Shown piece by piece: positions 16,595-25,323 of a stretch of 64,000 nucleotides of DNA. The DNA comes from Geobacter sp. GTDB lineage: Bacteria; Desulfobacterota; Desulfuromonadia; Geobacterales; Geobacteraceae. Location: assembly GCA_003574885.1 (NCBI GenBank), contig PJFC01000004.1:1-64000 (forward strand), given 5' to 3'. The translations under genes and the position numbers were made by a program. The first letter of the stretch is position 1. Every line of letters starts with the position of its first letter. Below the pieces are notes generated by a model that saw nothing but the letters and a program-made list of their open reading frames with translations, was not told where the DNA came from and did no database searches.

Positions 16595-16624
16595 TTGACA
16601 AAATTTCGACGGTCAGGGTATCCT
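16595..16624 (+). promoter_or_regulatory. Promoter ahead of the Cys-rich protein and efflux genes
   Basis: TTGACA (16595-16600), 18-base spacer, TATCCT (16619-16624). It begins 33 bases after the porin stop. Confidence 0.55.
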
Positions 16625-16656
16625 TTCATAACTTTCATCAAAAGGCCCGATTACCG

Positions 16657-17022
16657 ATGGCGCATTCCCTCCTGCACAAGTTCGTTACGCTCCTTCTTCT
16701 GGCGATCGTCATTTCCGCCAGCGTGGTGGGACTGTGCCGGGAGACCCATGCTGCCCAGCAGTGCTGGGGACATGACGAGGAGAAGGCTGACTGCTCTCTC
16801 GCCGGAGTTGGCGACCAGTGCCCCTCCTGTCCTGCCGGCGAGCACACCGACGACGGCGACTGCGCCTCTTCCTGTTACTGCAGTTGCCACCTCCCCGTGA
16901 TGAGCCAGTTCGGCTTTTCCGTCCGCACTCCCCATGTTTCCACCCTCGTCCCCTTGGACTCTTTTTTCCGTTTTCCGGAAGTCTATTTCCCCAAGTTTAT
17001 CCCCCCGCAAAATCTCGCCTAA
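16657..17022 (+). CDS. Exported Cys-rich small protein upstream of RND efflux genes
   Basis: A 121-residue protein. Residues about 5-30 form a signal peptide or membrane anchor (FVTLLLLAIVISASVVGLC). The mature part holds about ten cysteines, including CPSC and SSCYCSCH, with acidic residues and several histidines: a plausible periplasmic soft-metal site. The C-terminus is aromatic-rich. It lies directly before the outer-membrane factor gene in the same direction, so a role in metal efflux is a fair inference; no known family was recognised. The ATG at 16657 is preferred because the signal peptide begins there; a longer frame from 16564 would start before the promoter. Confidence 0.65.
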   Translation: MAHSLLHKFVTLLLLAIVISASVVGLCRETHAAQQCWGHDEEKADCSLAGVGDQCPSCPAGEHTDDGDCASSCYCSCHLPVMSQFGFSVRTPHVSTLVPLDSFFRFPEVYFPKFIPPQNLA

Positions 17023-17140
17023 ACGCCATGACGGGAGTAGTTCGTCCTGATTCAGGGAAAATTGCATCCGCGTCTTCTGTCGTGGTGGGTCCGCAACTCT
17101 TTTAAATCTAAACCAAAACTGAATAAAGGAGGTTTTTCCT

Positions 17141-18454
17141 TTGGGAACAACTGTATTTGCTCGGGGCCCACAGCTCCTTGTGCCGGCAATCCTGTGTCTG
17201 CTTGCATCCGCTCCGGCGTGGGCGGAGACACCACCGCTGACACTGCCCGATGTAGTCGCCTTTTCGTTGCAGAATAACGGCGACCTGAAATCGTTTCGTG
17301 AAGAAAAAGGTATCCGCGAAGCCGGTACAACAAGAGCCGGACTCCTTCCTAACCCAACCCTTGAACTTGAGGGAGGGACAGGCGCCCTGACCGGCAGCAG
17401 CGCCGAAAACAGCCTGTCGCTCGGGGTGTCGCAGGAGTTTTTCCTGGCGGGACAGCGGAGGAAGCGTCTCACCCTTGCCGAGCGTGAACTGGAAATGTAC
17501 CGCTGGCAGGTGGCCGACCGGGAGAGGCTGCTTCGCGAAGAGGTGAAGACGGCATTCTATGATGCCATCCTTGCTCAACAGCAGATATCCCTGGCAGACC
17601 GCTCCGTCGAGCTCAACAGGCAGCTCCTTGACGTAACCAAGGAGCGGCTGGCGGCAGGAGACATCCCGGAACTGGAGATGAATCTGGCAAAAGTGGAGCT
17701 GGCACGGGGTGAAGGTGCCAGGATCGACGCCGAGAAAGCGCTGATTCAGAAACAGGCGAAACTTTTGACGCTCATGGGGCTTCCCCCTGGCGAAAGTCCC
17801 GGGATTCCCGGCACCCTGAAATTTGAAATAACCATGACGAAAAATCTGGTCGAGCTGAAACAGCTCGCGCACCAGAACCGCCCGGACGTCAAGGCGCTGG
17901 AGGCTGAAAAAAGCAGGAATGAATCGGACATCATCCTTGCCCAGGCCTATGGTGTCCCCAACCTCACGGCCGGTCTCGCGGTGAAGCGCGACACGACAAC
18001 TATGGAGATCGGCGGGATCGAGGGGAAGGACACGGCCTATACCATTGGGGTTAAGCTGTCGATCCCCCTTCCCGTATTCGACAGGAATCCGGCTGGCGTT
18101 CAGGAAGCGCGGACCAGGAGGAACAGCAGCGAAAGCCGTTTGTCGGCTGCCACCAGGAACGCTGAACGGGATGTGGAGACGGCCTATGCCGGCTACCTGA
18201 ACAGTGAAAAAGTCCTTTCCCTGTACAGGGTAAATATCATTCCCCAACTTGAGGAAAACCTGCAATTGACCCAGGAAGCCTACCGGCTGGGGGAGGTCGG
18301 CATTCTGACCGTCATTCAGGAACAGAAGAACTTCTTCGAGGTCAACGAAGGCTACCTGGCGGCGCTGCATGACCATCAGTTGGCGCTTGTGAAGCTCGAA
18401 TCAGCAGTGGGGACGGAGTTGAATTGCACAATAATCGGAGGCACCAGTGAATAA
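17141..18454 (+). CDS. RND efflux outer-membrane factor (CusC/CzcC type)
   Basis: A 437-residue TolC-family protein. It uses a TTG start at 17141 with AAAGGAGG eight bases upstream. Signal peptide about 1-30 (cleavage near AWA-E). Two outer-membrane efflux repeats with long coiled helices follow (about 40-220 and 235-430): LKSFREEKGIREAGTTRAGLLPNPTLE is split here as LKSFREEKG and TRAGLLPNPTLELEGG. The second repeat has VPNLTAGL and the C-terminal helix AYRLGEVGILTVIQEQ. It would form the outer channel for the pump encoded by the next two genes. Its 3' end overlaps the adaptor gene by 8 bases. Confidence 0.88.
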   Translation: MGTTVFARGPQLLVPAILCLLASAPAWAETPPLTLPDVVAFSLQNNGDLKSFREEKGIREAGTTRAGLLPNPTLELEGGTGALTGSSAENSLSLGVSQEFFLAGQRRKRLTLAERELEMYRWQVADRERLLREEVKTAFYDAILAQQQISLADRSVELNRQLLDVTKERLAAGDIPELEMNLAKVELARGEGARIDAEKALIQKQAKLLTLMGLPPGESPGIPGTLKFEITMTKNLVELKQLAHQNRPDVKALEAEKSRNESDIILAQAYGVPNLTAGLAVKRDTTTMEIGGIEGKDTAYTIGVKLSIPLPVFDRNPAGVQEARTRRNSSESRLSAATRNAERDVETAYAGYLNSEKVLSLYRVNIIPQLEENLQLTQEAYRLGEVGILTVIQEQKNFFEVNEGYLAALHDHQLALVKLESAVGTELNCTIIGGTSE

Positions 18455-19691
18455 CAAGGGAATCATCATAGGAGTCATTCTGGCCATCGCCCTGGGGGGC
18501 GGCTTGTACTATTCCACCCGGCATTCGGACAACAGTGAGAAAGATGCCGAACATAAGGAAGCCGGTCACACTGAAGAAAAAGCCGGCAGCCATGGAGAAG
18601 GCAAAGAGAGCGAAGGCCAGGAAGGCCATGGCGGGCACGGCGAGGCGGGTATCGTCAAGATGACCGTCGAGTCGCAGAAGGAGAATGGTGTGGTCGTCGC
18701 CGCGGCGAAAAAACAACGGCTGGCCGGCATGATCAGCGCCACCGGTAAGGTTGAGGCCAACGCCGACCGGATCGCCCATGTATCGCCGCGCATCTCCGGC
18801 AAGATCGTCGCCGTCAGGGCCTCGTTGGGTGACAGCGTCTCCGCCGGGCAGGCTCTGGCGAGTCTGGACAGCGTCGAGCTCGGCGAAGCGCTCAACCGCT
18901 ACCGTCAGTCAAAGACCAAGCTTTCCCTGGCCCAGGCCAATATGGATCGGATCAAGACCCTGGTGGAGAAGAAGATTGCAGCCCGCAAGGACATCCTCCA
19001 GGCGGAGACCGACTTCAGGACGACCCAGGCCGAGTTGCATACCGACGAAGAACGCTTGTCCCTGTACGGCGTCTCTACCTCCGATCTTAAGGGAGACAAC
19101 CACAAAAGGCTGCTCCTTCCGGTCCGTTCCCCCATCGGCGGCATCATCACCGAGAAGCACGCCATCGTGGGGGAGCTGTCCGATCCCTCCAGGAGTCTCT
19201 ACACCGTGGCCGACCTTTCCTCGGTCTGGGTGCTGGTGGACATCCACGAAAAGGATCTGGCCAAGGTGCGCAGGGGGCAGGCGGCAATCGTCACCGTCGG
19301 CGCGTTCCCCGACCTGAAACTGAAGGGGCGTATCACCTACATCGCCGACCTGGTCGACGAGGCCACCCGCACGGTCAAGGCGCGGATCGAGGTTGCCAAT
19401 CCTGGACGCAAACTGAAGCCGGAGATGTTCGCAACCGTGGAACTGGCGCTGGCGGCTGATGCACCGCCGGTGCTGGCGGTACCTGAAGATGCGCTGCAGG
19501 ACCTGGATGGCAAGAAAGTGCTCTTCGTTGCGGAAAATCAGGCTGAGTTCGCGGCGCGTGAGGTTCAGACAGGCCGGGCGGCAGGCGGCATGGTAGAGAT
19601 TATTTCCGGTCTGAAAGAGGGGGAGAATTACGCGGTCAAGGGATCATTCATTCTCAAGTCGGAAGTGAAGAAGGGTGAAATGACAGACTAA
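18447..19691 (+). CDS. RND efflux periplasmic adaptor (CusB/CzcB type)
   Basis: A 414-residue membrane fusion protein with a GTG start overlapping the previous stop. Residues 1-25 form a signal/anchor. A linker rich in His, Glu and Gly follows (about 28-70), which probably binds metal in the periplasm. Then come the barrel-sandwich hybrid domain (GKIVAVRASLGDSVSAGQ), an alpha-hairpin, a beta-barrel with LPVRSPIGGII and the membrane-proximal domain (FVAENQAEFAAREVQTG). The family links the inner pump and the outer channel; the His-rich segment supports a heavy-metal rather than drug efflux role. Confidence 0.88.
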   Translation: MNNKGIIIGVILAIALGGGLYYSTRHSDNSEKDAEHKEAGHTEEKAGSHGEGKESEGQEGHGGHGEAGIVKMTVESQKENGVVVAAAKKQRLAGMISATGKVEANADRIAHVSPRISGKIVAVRASLGDSVSAGQALASLDSVELGEALNRYRQSKTKLSLAQANMDRIKTLVEKKIAARKDILQAETDFRTTQAELHTDEERLSLYGVSTSDLKGDNHKRLLLPVRSPIGGIITEKHAIVGELSDPSRSLYTVADLSSVWVLVDIHEKDLAKVRRGQAAIVTVGAFPDLKLKGRITYIADLVDEATRTVKARIEVANPGRKLKPEMFATVELALAADAPPVLAVPEDALQDLDGKKVLFVAENQAEFAAREVQTGRAAGGMVEIISGLKEGENYAVKGSFILKSEVKKGEMTD

Positions 19692-19713
19692 TATGGCCAC
19701 GGCAAGTGATTAA

Positions 19714-19782
19714 GGATGAATTATGACGGATGAATTATGTAAAAAATGGAAATCAACCTCTCACCTTCATAATTCATAATTC
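19714..19782. repeat. Spacer with direct and inverted GAATTATG repeats
   Basis: GGATGAATTATG occurs twice (19714 and 19728) and its complement CATAATTCATAATTC follows at 19768-19782, giving a nested inverted repeat between the adaptor and pump genes. The same motif surrounds the terminator near 47550. Confidence 0.6.
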
Positions 19783-19806
19783 TGAACAAACTGGAGATTA
19801 TTTCTC

Positions 19807-22800
19807 ATGTTAGAAAAATTGATAGCCTACACCTTACGGCAGAAGGGAATGGTCATATTCCTTTCGTTGCTGATTATTGCATTTGGCGTGTACTCATATC
19901 TGCGATTGCCGATTGATGCATTTCCGGATGTTACGAACATTCAGGTCGAAGTGGTAAGTCATGCGGATGGACTGTCGGCATTGGAGATCGAGCGGAATGT
20001 GACCTATCCGATCGAGATGTCCATGCGCGGTCTCCCCGATATCGAACAGATGCGTTCGGTAACGAAGTTCGGCCTGTCCATAGTCACCATCGTGTTCAAG
20101 GACAATGTGGACATCTATTTTGCCCGGCAGTTGGTGTTCGAGCGACTGGCGGAGGCGCGGGAGAAGGTTCCCAAGGGGGTCGAGGTCGCCATGGGGCCGA
20201 TCGGCACGGCCATGGGGGAGATCTACCAGTATACGCTCGAAGGAAAGATACCGGATGACCCGCAGCAGAAAATTGCCTACCTGACCAACCTGAGAACCAT
20301 TCAGGAGTGGATTGTCACCCCCCAGTTGAAAAGTGTTGCCGGAGTGAACGAGATCAACTCCTTCGGCGGCTATTTCAAGCAGTACCAGGTGATCGTGTCA
20401 CCGGAAAAACTGCTGAAATATGCCATAACCGTGGATGATGTCTATTCCGCCATCGGCAGCAACAACGAAAACGTCGGCGGCAATCTCCTCGAACGGGGCA
20501 CGGACCAGTACATCGTCCGCGGAGTCGGGTTGATAAAGGATGTCAGCGACATCGAAAACATTGTCCTGAGATCCGCTGGCGGCACGCCGACGTATATCCG
20601 CGACGTGGCACTGGTAAAGGTCGGTGAGGCCGTACGGATGGGTGCCGCCATGAAGGACGGCAAGGATGAATGCGTCGGCGGTATCGTGATGATGTTGCGG
20701 GGCGAAAACAGCCGCGACGTGGTGCGCCGGGTCGAGGGCAAAGTCAGGGAGATGAATGAAAACAATGTGCTTCCGGAAGGGATCAGGATTGTTCCCTATT
20801 ACGACCGGAGCGACATTGTCAAGGCGAGCGTCTCAACGGTCAACAAGGCGCTGATCGAGGGCTCCATTCTGGTCCTGATCGTGCTGTATCTGCTGCTGAA
20901 CAGTATCCGGGGGAGCATCGTGGTCCTCATCGCGTTGCCCCTGTCGCTTCTGGCCACATTCATCGTCATGAAACTCACGGGGATCACCGCAAACCTCATG
21001 TCCCTCGGCGGCCTGGCCATTTCCATCGGCATGATCATCGACACGACCATCATCCAGGTGGAAAACGTCCAGCGCCATTTGAGCGAAGAGGGGGGGCGGC
21101 ATCCCAAATTATTGACCGTGCTGAAAGCAGTCATGGAAGTCAGGAAACCGAGCATCTTCGGCGAGCTTATCATCGCCCTCACCTTCATCCCCATTCTTTC
21201 CCTTGAAGGGATCGAAGGGAAGATGTTCAGCCCGTTGGCCATAACGGTTGCGGTTGCACTTCTTGCCTCACTGTTCCTTTCGATATTCGTCATCCCGGTT
21301 CTCTGTATCCTGTTCCTGAAGCCGCAGCAGGAAAAAGAGAGCTTCATCATGAAGCATGCAAACAGGCTGTACCTGCCGCTTCTCGACTATGCAATGAACA
21401 GGAAGCGGGTGGTGTTGTGTGTTGCCGCCTTTTTCCTGGTTGTATCGCTCTTTCTGATAACCCGGCTGGGAACGGAATTCATTCCGACCATGGATGAAGG
21501 CTCGTTTGACATGGATGTCTCCATGCTTCCCGGTGTTTCCCTGGCCAAGGCGATGGAGGTGAATCAACGTGCCGCGGCAAAGCTGAAGCAGTTTCCCGAG
21601 CTGGATACTATCGTGGGACGAACCGGGCAGACCGGCGTGGCCCTGGATACCAGGGGGGCTGACAAGACCGGCTATGTGGGGATATTCAAGCCGAAGAGTG
21701 AATGGGAACGGGATATTTCCAAAGAAGAGCTGACCAACGAGATGCGCAAGTCCCTGGAATCGGTTGCGGGAATCACCTTCGGTTTCAGCCAGCCGATCCA
21801 ATGCCGGATTGACGAGCTGGTCGCCGGTACCCGGGCGCAGCTGATTCTCAAGTTGTTCGGTGAAGATATCAATGTCCTCAGTGAAAAATCGGCAGAGATA
21901 GCCAAAGTTCTGTCCACGGTAAAGGGCGGGACTGATCTGAGTGCGGAAAAGGTTACGGGGCAGCCCTACCTGACCGTCAATATCAACAGGTCGAAAATTG
22001 CCCGTTATGGCCTGAATATCAGCGATGTGCAGAAGGTGATCGAAATTGCCGTGGCCGGTAAAGCGGCATCCCAGTTGTACGAGGAAAACCGCAGCTTCGA
22101 TATTTCGGTCCGCCTGCCGGAAGAGAAAAGGAATTCTCTTGAAGCCATCAAGAATCTGCTGATCACCACCAAAACCGGGATAAATGTCCCGCTTGAACAG
22201 CTGGCTGAGGTGAAAATGATCGAAGGACCGGCTCAGGTCAGCCGTCAGGACGGGGTGAGAAGAATCGGTATCGAGATGAACATTACCGGCAGGGACATCG
22301 GCAGTTTCGTTGCCGAGGCAAAGCAGAAGATCAAGGCGGAGGTCAAACTGCCGGCCGGTTATTATGTCACCTGGGGGGGCCAGTTTGAAAATCAGCAGCG
22401 GGCCATGAACAAGCTGCTGATCATAGGGCCTGTTGCCATCGGGCTGATCCTGCTCCTGTTGTACGTCACCTTCAGATCGATCCGCCTGGCGCTGCTGGTC
22501 ATTTCCAACCTCCCCTTTGCCTTGATCGGTGGAGTCTTCGCCCTCTTCTTGTCCGGACAATATCTGTCGGTTCCCGCATCCGTCGGGTTTGTCGTTCTGT
22601 TTGGCGTTGCCGTGCTGAACGGACTTGTGCTGGTTTCGCGCATCTCGCAATTGCGTGACGAAGGACTTGAATTGCAGGAGGCCGTCAGGAAAGGAACCCT
22701 TGACCGGTTGCGCCCGGTTTTAATGACCGCATCGATATCGATTTTCAGCTTGATCCCGATGCTCCTCGCCGGCGGAGCGGGGTCAGAGATACAGAAACCG

Positions 22801-22911
22801 CTCGCCACTGTCGTTGTGGGGGGATTGCTTACCTCAACGCTGCTGACGCTGGTGATAATTCCGTCGGTATACGGCTGGTTCGAGAAGAGGAAGGTCGAAG
22901 CGGAAATGTAG
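19807..22911 (+). CDS. Heavy-metal RND efflux pump (CusA/CzcA type)
   Basis: A 1034-residue inner-membrane proton antiporter of the HME-RND family. It has twelve predicted transmembrane segments (1 + 5, then 1 + 5) and two large periplasmic loops. N-terminal features are RLPIDAFPDVTNIQVEV and GLSALEIERNVTYPIE. In TM4 the sequence is AISIGMIIDTTIIQVEN: the Asp and the downstream Glu of the proton relay are present, but the first Asp of the CzcA signature (DFGLIVDGAVIMVEN) is Ser, which resembles CusA-type monovalent copper/silver pumps. The substrate is therefore not settled. GGAGA precedes the ATG. It is the third gene of the efflux operon. Confidence 0.9.
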   Translation: MLEKLIAYTLRQKGMVIFLSLLIIAFGVYSYLRLPIDAFPDVTNIQVEVVSHADGLSALEIERNVTYPIEMSMRGLPDIEQMRSVTKFGLSIVTIVFKDNVDIYFARQLVFERLAEAREKVPKGVEVAMGPIGTAMGEIYQYTLEGKIPDDPQQKIAYLTNLRTIQEWIVTPQLKSVAGVNEINSFGGYFKQYQVIVSPEKLLKYAITVDDVYSAIGSNNENVGGNLLERGTDQYIVRGVGLIKDVSDIENIVLRSAGGTPTYIRDVALVKVGEAVRMGAAMKDGKDECVGGIVMMLRGENSRDVVRRVEGKVREMNENNVLPEGIRIVPYYDRSDIVKASVSTVNKALIEGSILVLIVLYLLLNSIRGSIVVLIALPLSLLATFIVMKLTGITANLMSLGGLAISIGMIIDTTIIQVENVQRHLSEEGGRHPKLLTVLKAVMEVRKPSIFGELIIALTFIPILSLEGIEGKMFSPLAITVAVALLASLFLSIFVIPVLCILFLKPQQEKESFIMKHANRLYLPLLDYAMNRKRVVLCVAAFFLVVSLFLITRLGTEFIPTMDEGSFDMDVSMLPGVSLAKAMEVNQRAAAKLKQFPELDTIVGRTGQTGVALDTRGADKTGYVGIFKPKSEWERDISKEELTNEMRKSLESVAGITFGFSQPIQCRIDELVAGTRAQLILKLFGEDINVLSEKSAEIAKVLSTVKGGTDLSAEKVTGQPYLTVNINRSKIARYGLNISDVQKVIEIAVAGKAASQLYEENRSFDISVRLPEEKRNSLEAIKNLLITTKTGINVPLEQLAEVKMIEGPAQVSRQDGVRRIGIEMNITGRDIGSFVAEAKQKIKAEVKLPAGYYVTWGGQFENQQRAMNKLLIIGPVAIGLILLLLYVTFRSIRLALLVISNLPFALIGGVFALFLSGQYLSVPASVGFVVLFGVAVLNGLVLVSRISQLRDEGLELQEAVRKGTLDRLRPVLMTASISIFSLIPMLLAGGAGSEIQKPLATVVVGGLLTSTLLTLVIIPSVYGWFEKRKVEAEM

Positions 22912-23012
22912 TCTGGCTCCACGTGGCGTACCGATACACCGGCACCTTTCGCGTGACAAATCGGCCGGATTCGGCTAATCTGACCACCTATTCACCCGTT
23001 AAGGAGAGAAAA

Positions 23013-23486
23013 ATGAAGGAAATTACTGCATTATTGATGGTTCTTGCCGTGACGACGATTGCCACAACCGCCCTTGCCGCGGGGAAGGCGACACTCCCCA
23101 AGGGGTATGCAACGTGGGAGAAGAGCAAACAACAGATCGTCACCGACAAGAACTCCCTGTTCTATGGCATCCATTACACCTACGTGGACAAAAAAGCCTT
23201 CCCGGTCTACAAGTCGGGAGGCAAATACCCGGAGGGGAGCCAGTTCGTGATAGAGTACTTCAACATCAAGGATGTGGGGGGGAAGCCGACTGCCGGGAAG
23301 AAGAACATGGTAGTTCTCATGCGCAAGGACAAGAAGCAAAAAGAGACCGGTGGCTGGCTCTTTGCCGGCTTCAATGCCGACGGCAGGCTTTCCGGTGTTG
23401 ACCCGGTGAAGAACTGCTATGAGTGCCACCTGAAGACGGCCAAAACAACGGATCTGGTGATATCTAAATTTGCGGAATTCAAATAG
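23013..23486 (+). CDS. Cytochrome P460-family protein
   Basis: A 157-residue exported cytochrome. Signal peptide about 1-22 (cleavage near ALA-AG). The mature domain has the pattern of P460/cytochrome c'-beta proteins (KGYATWEKSKQQIVTDKNS, then FVIEYFNIK) with a single heme motif CYECH about residues 138-142 near the C-terminus. Such proteins bind small ligands such as NO or hydroxylamine, or act in electron transfer; which applies here is unknown. AAGGAGA precedes the ATG at 23013. It lies about 100 bases after the pump gene in the same direction, possibly in the same transcript. Confidence 0.8.
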   Translation: MKEITALLMVLAVTTIATTALAAGKATLPKGYATWEKSKQQIVTDKNSLFYGIHYTYVDKKAFPVYKSGGKYPEGSQFVIEYFNIKDVGGKPTAGKKNMVVLMRKDKKQKETGGWLFAGFNADGRLSGVDPVKNCYECHLKTAKTTDLVISKFAEFK

Positions 23487-23546
23487 GAGGGATTCCCTTT
23501 CCCGTGAGAGGAACCGGTCTCGCGAAGCTGCGGGGCCGGTTTTGAC

Positions 23547-25157
23547 CTAGGGGAGGGTTGTTGCAGCGCTATCGTCAGGTATCTGCTGCGTTTTATTGGC
23601 GCTGCCTCCCGGCTTCATCCCGGTGCCGGCTGCCGGCAGGCGGATGGTTGCTGTCGTTCCGCTGCCGTGCTCTGACTGGAACTCCAGGGTGCCGCCGTGT
23701 TCTCTGATAATTGAGTCCGATATGTAAAGCCCCAGACCGGTTCCCCCTTCGTCCGCCTTGGTCGTGAAAAATGGTTCCTTGAGCTGTTCCAGTTCCTCCA
23801 CTGTCATCCCTTTTCCCTCGTCCCGCACCGTTATCACCACCTGTCCGGCCGAATCGTCCAACCGGCTCGTCACCCACACCCCCCGTGTCTTGTCCGGCAG
23901 TGACTGGAGCGCATTCATGATGAGGTTGATGACGACCTGCTCGATCTGTTGTCCCCTCCCCATGAAGGGGGGGACGGCAGGTGGCAACTCCAGGTGGAAA
24001 TGGTCGGTATGTTTGTGGATGTGGTGCCAGAGGATGGAGGTGGCAGCCTGAATTATCCTGTTGATTTCAACGGGTCTCTGGCGATTGCTCTTTTCAGTCT
24101 TGACGAATTCCCTCATGTTGTTGACAATCTCGGTGATCCTGCGGGAGCCGTCGATAATGCCGTTGAAAAGCCGTGGCACCAGGGTCTCGATTTCGTCGGA
24201 GGGGAGTCCCCCCAGAGAGAATTCGCCATGTTCCCTGCGATAGTCAAGCAGGATGGGGGAGGCGTCCTGCCATGCTTGCGCCAGCATGGTGGCATTGGCG
24301 GAAATGTACGTGTTCGGGTTGTTGATTTCGTGGGCGACACTGGAAACGAGCAGTCCGAGCGACGCCATCTTGTCGGCATGAATCAGCTTTGCCTGGCTTG
24401 CCTGGATTTCTTCCATGAGGCGGACTTTTTCGGTCATATCCCTCATGGAGCAGTAGACAATGCATTCATTTTCAAGGGTGAGGATTTTCCCCCGCAGGGA
24501 AACGGTGATCTCCCCTTTGCTTTTGCTGAAACTCGTAGCCCGTTCGGTCTGGAATAACGGCGCGGAATCGCTGATGGCGCCCGACTCGACAAATGCCTGG
24601 AAATCTTCGGCGAGAACGAACGACTGAATTTTCTGACCTATGATGTCCTGCCTGGTCAACCCCAGGAGTTCCAGGGCCATCGGATTGACGTCTATCACCT
24701 CGAAGTTCTCCGGTCTGAAAAGGAGAAGGGCGTCATCGTTCTGTTCGAAAAGCTGTCGGAACCGTGCCTCGCTTTCCCTGAGAGCCATGCGGACCCGGTC
24801 TTGATCATCCTGTCTTCGCCGGAGGTAGACTAATCGGGCTCCGAGGAAGATCAGACCCAGGAGCCATATGCCCAGGTGGACCTGCAGTTCTGCCTTCCGG
24901 TGCGGATGAGCGAAGGGCTCATAATCTTTCATGGGGACAGAGGCGCTGATGCCACCGTGCATGGCGGCCCCTTGCCGGTAGTGGGGGTCTTTTTCATGAC
25001 CGGTCCCCCCGGCGACTATCGCCAGATCTTCAATCGTCTGGCGGATGTGAATCATGTCCCACCAGAAAGATACAGCAACCAGGATCGTCCATGTGGCCGC
25101 CAGCGCAACGATCCACATGAGGGTTGTTTTTTTTGTGGTGTCTGAAAATATTTTCAT
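23547..25157 (-). CDS. PAS-domain sensor histidine kinase with His-rich periplasmic loop
   Basis: A 536-residue membrane kinase. TM1 about 14-34, periplasmic loop about 35-92, TM2 about 93-110, PAS about 130-250. The kinase core has H-box VAHEINNPN, N-box INLIMNALQSLP, G1 DEGKGM and G2 GTGLGL. The periplasmic loop is short and holds several His and Met residues (GTGHEKDPHYRQGAAMHGG, then FAHPHRKAELQVHLG), suggesting metal sensing as in ZraS-like kinases; that is inference. It is divergent from the sigma54 response regulator gene 166 bases away, its likely partner. Confidence 0.85.
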   Translation of the reverse strand: MKIFSDTTKKTTLMWIVALAATWTILVAVSFWWDMIHIRQTIEDLAIVAGGTGHEKDPHYRQGAAMHGGISASVPMKDYEPFAHPHRKAELQVHLGIWLLGLIFLGARLVYLRRRQDDQDRVRMALRESEARFRQLFEQNDDALLLFRPENFEVIDVNPMALELLGLTRQDIIGQKIQSFVLAEDFQAFVESGAISDSAPLFQTERATSFSKSKGEITVSLRGKILTLENECIVYCSMRDMTEKVRLMEEIQASQAKLIHADKMASLGLLVSSVAHEINNPNTYISANATMLAQAWQDASPILLDYRREHGEFSLGGLPSDEIETLVPRLFNGIIDGSRRITEIVNNMREFVKTEKSNRQRPVEINRIIQAATSILWHHIHKHTDHFHLELPPAVPPFMGRGQQIEQVVINLIMNALQSLPDKTRGVWVTSRLDDSAGQVVITVRDEGKGMTVEELEQLKEPFFTTKADEGGTGLGLYISDSIIREHGGTLEFQSEHGSGTTATIRLPAAGTGMKPGGSANKTQQIPDDSAATTLP

Positions 25158-25323
25158 GGTTTACTCCGTGCTAAGACTAAAAAACCGCACGTTGTTCGGA
25201 GGGGCGTCTCAGTTGTAATGCTCGGCACAATGGCCAGGCAGGGCTTTTTTCTCTGCAGAAAGTCTGTGCTGCCATGACGTCATTTGACAGTATTAATTTC
25301 TACAATATCAGAGGAACTTCATA

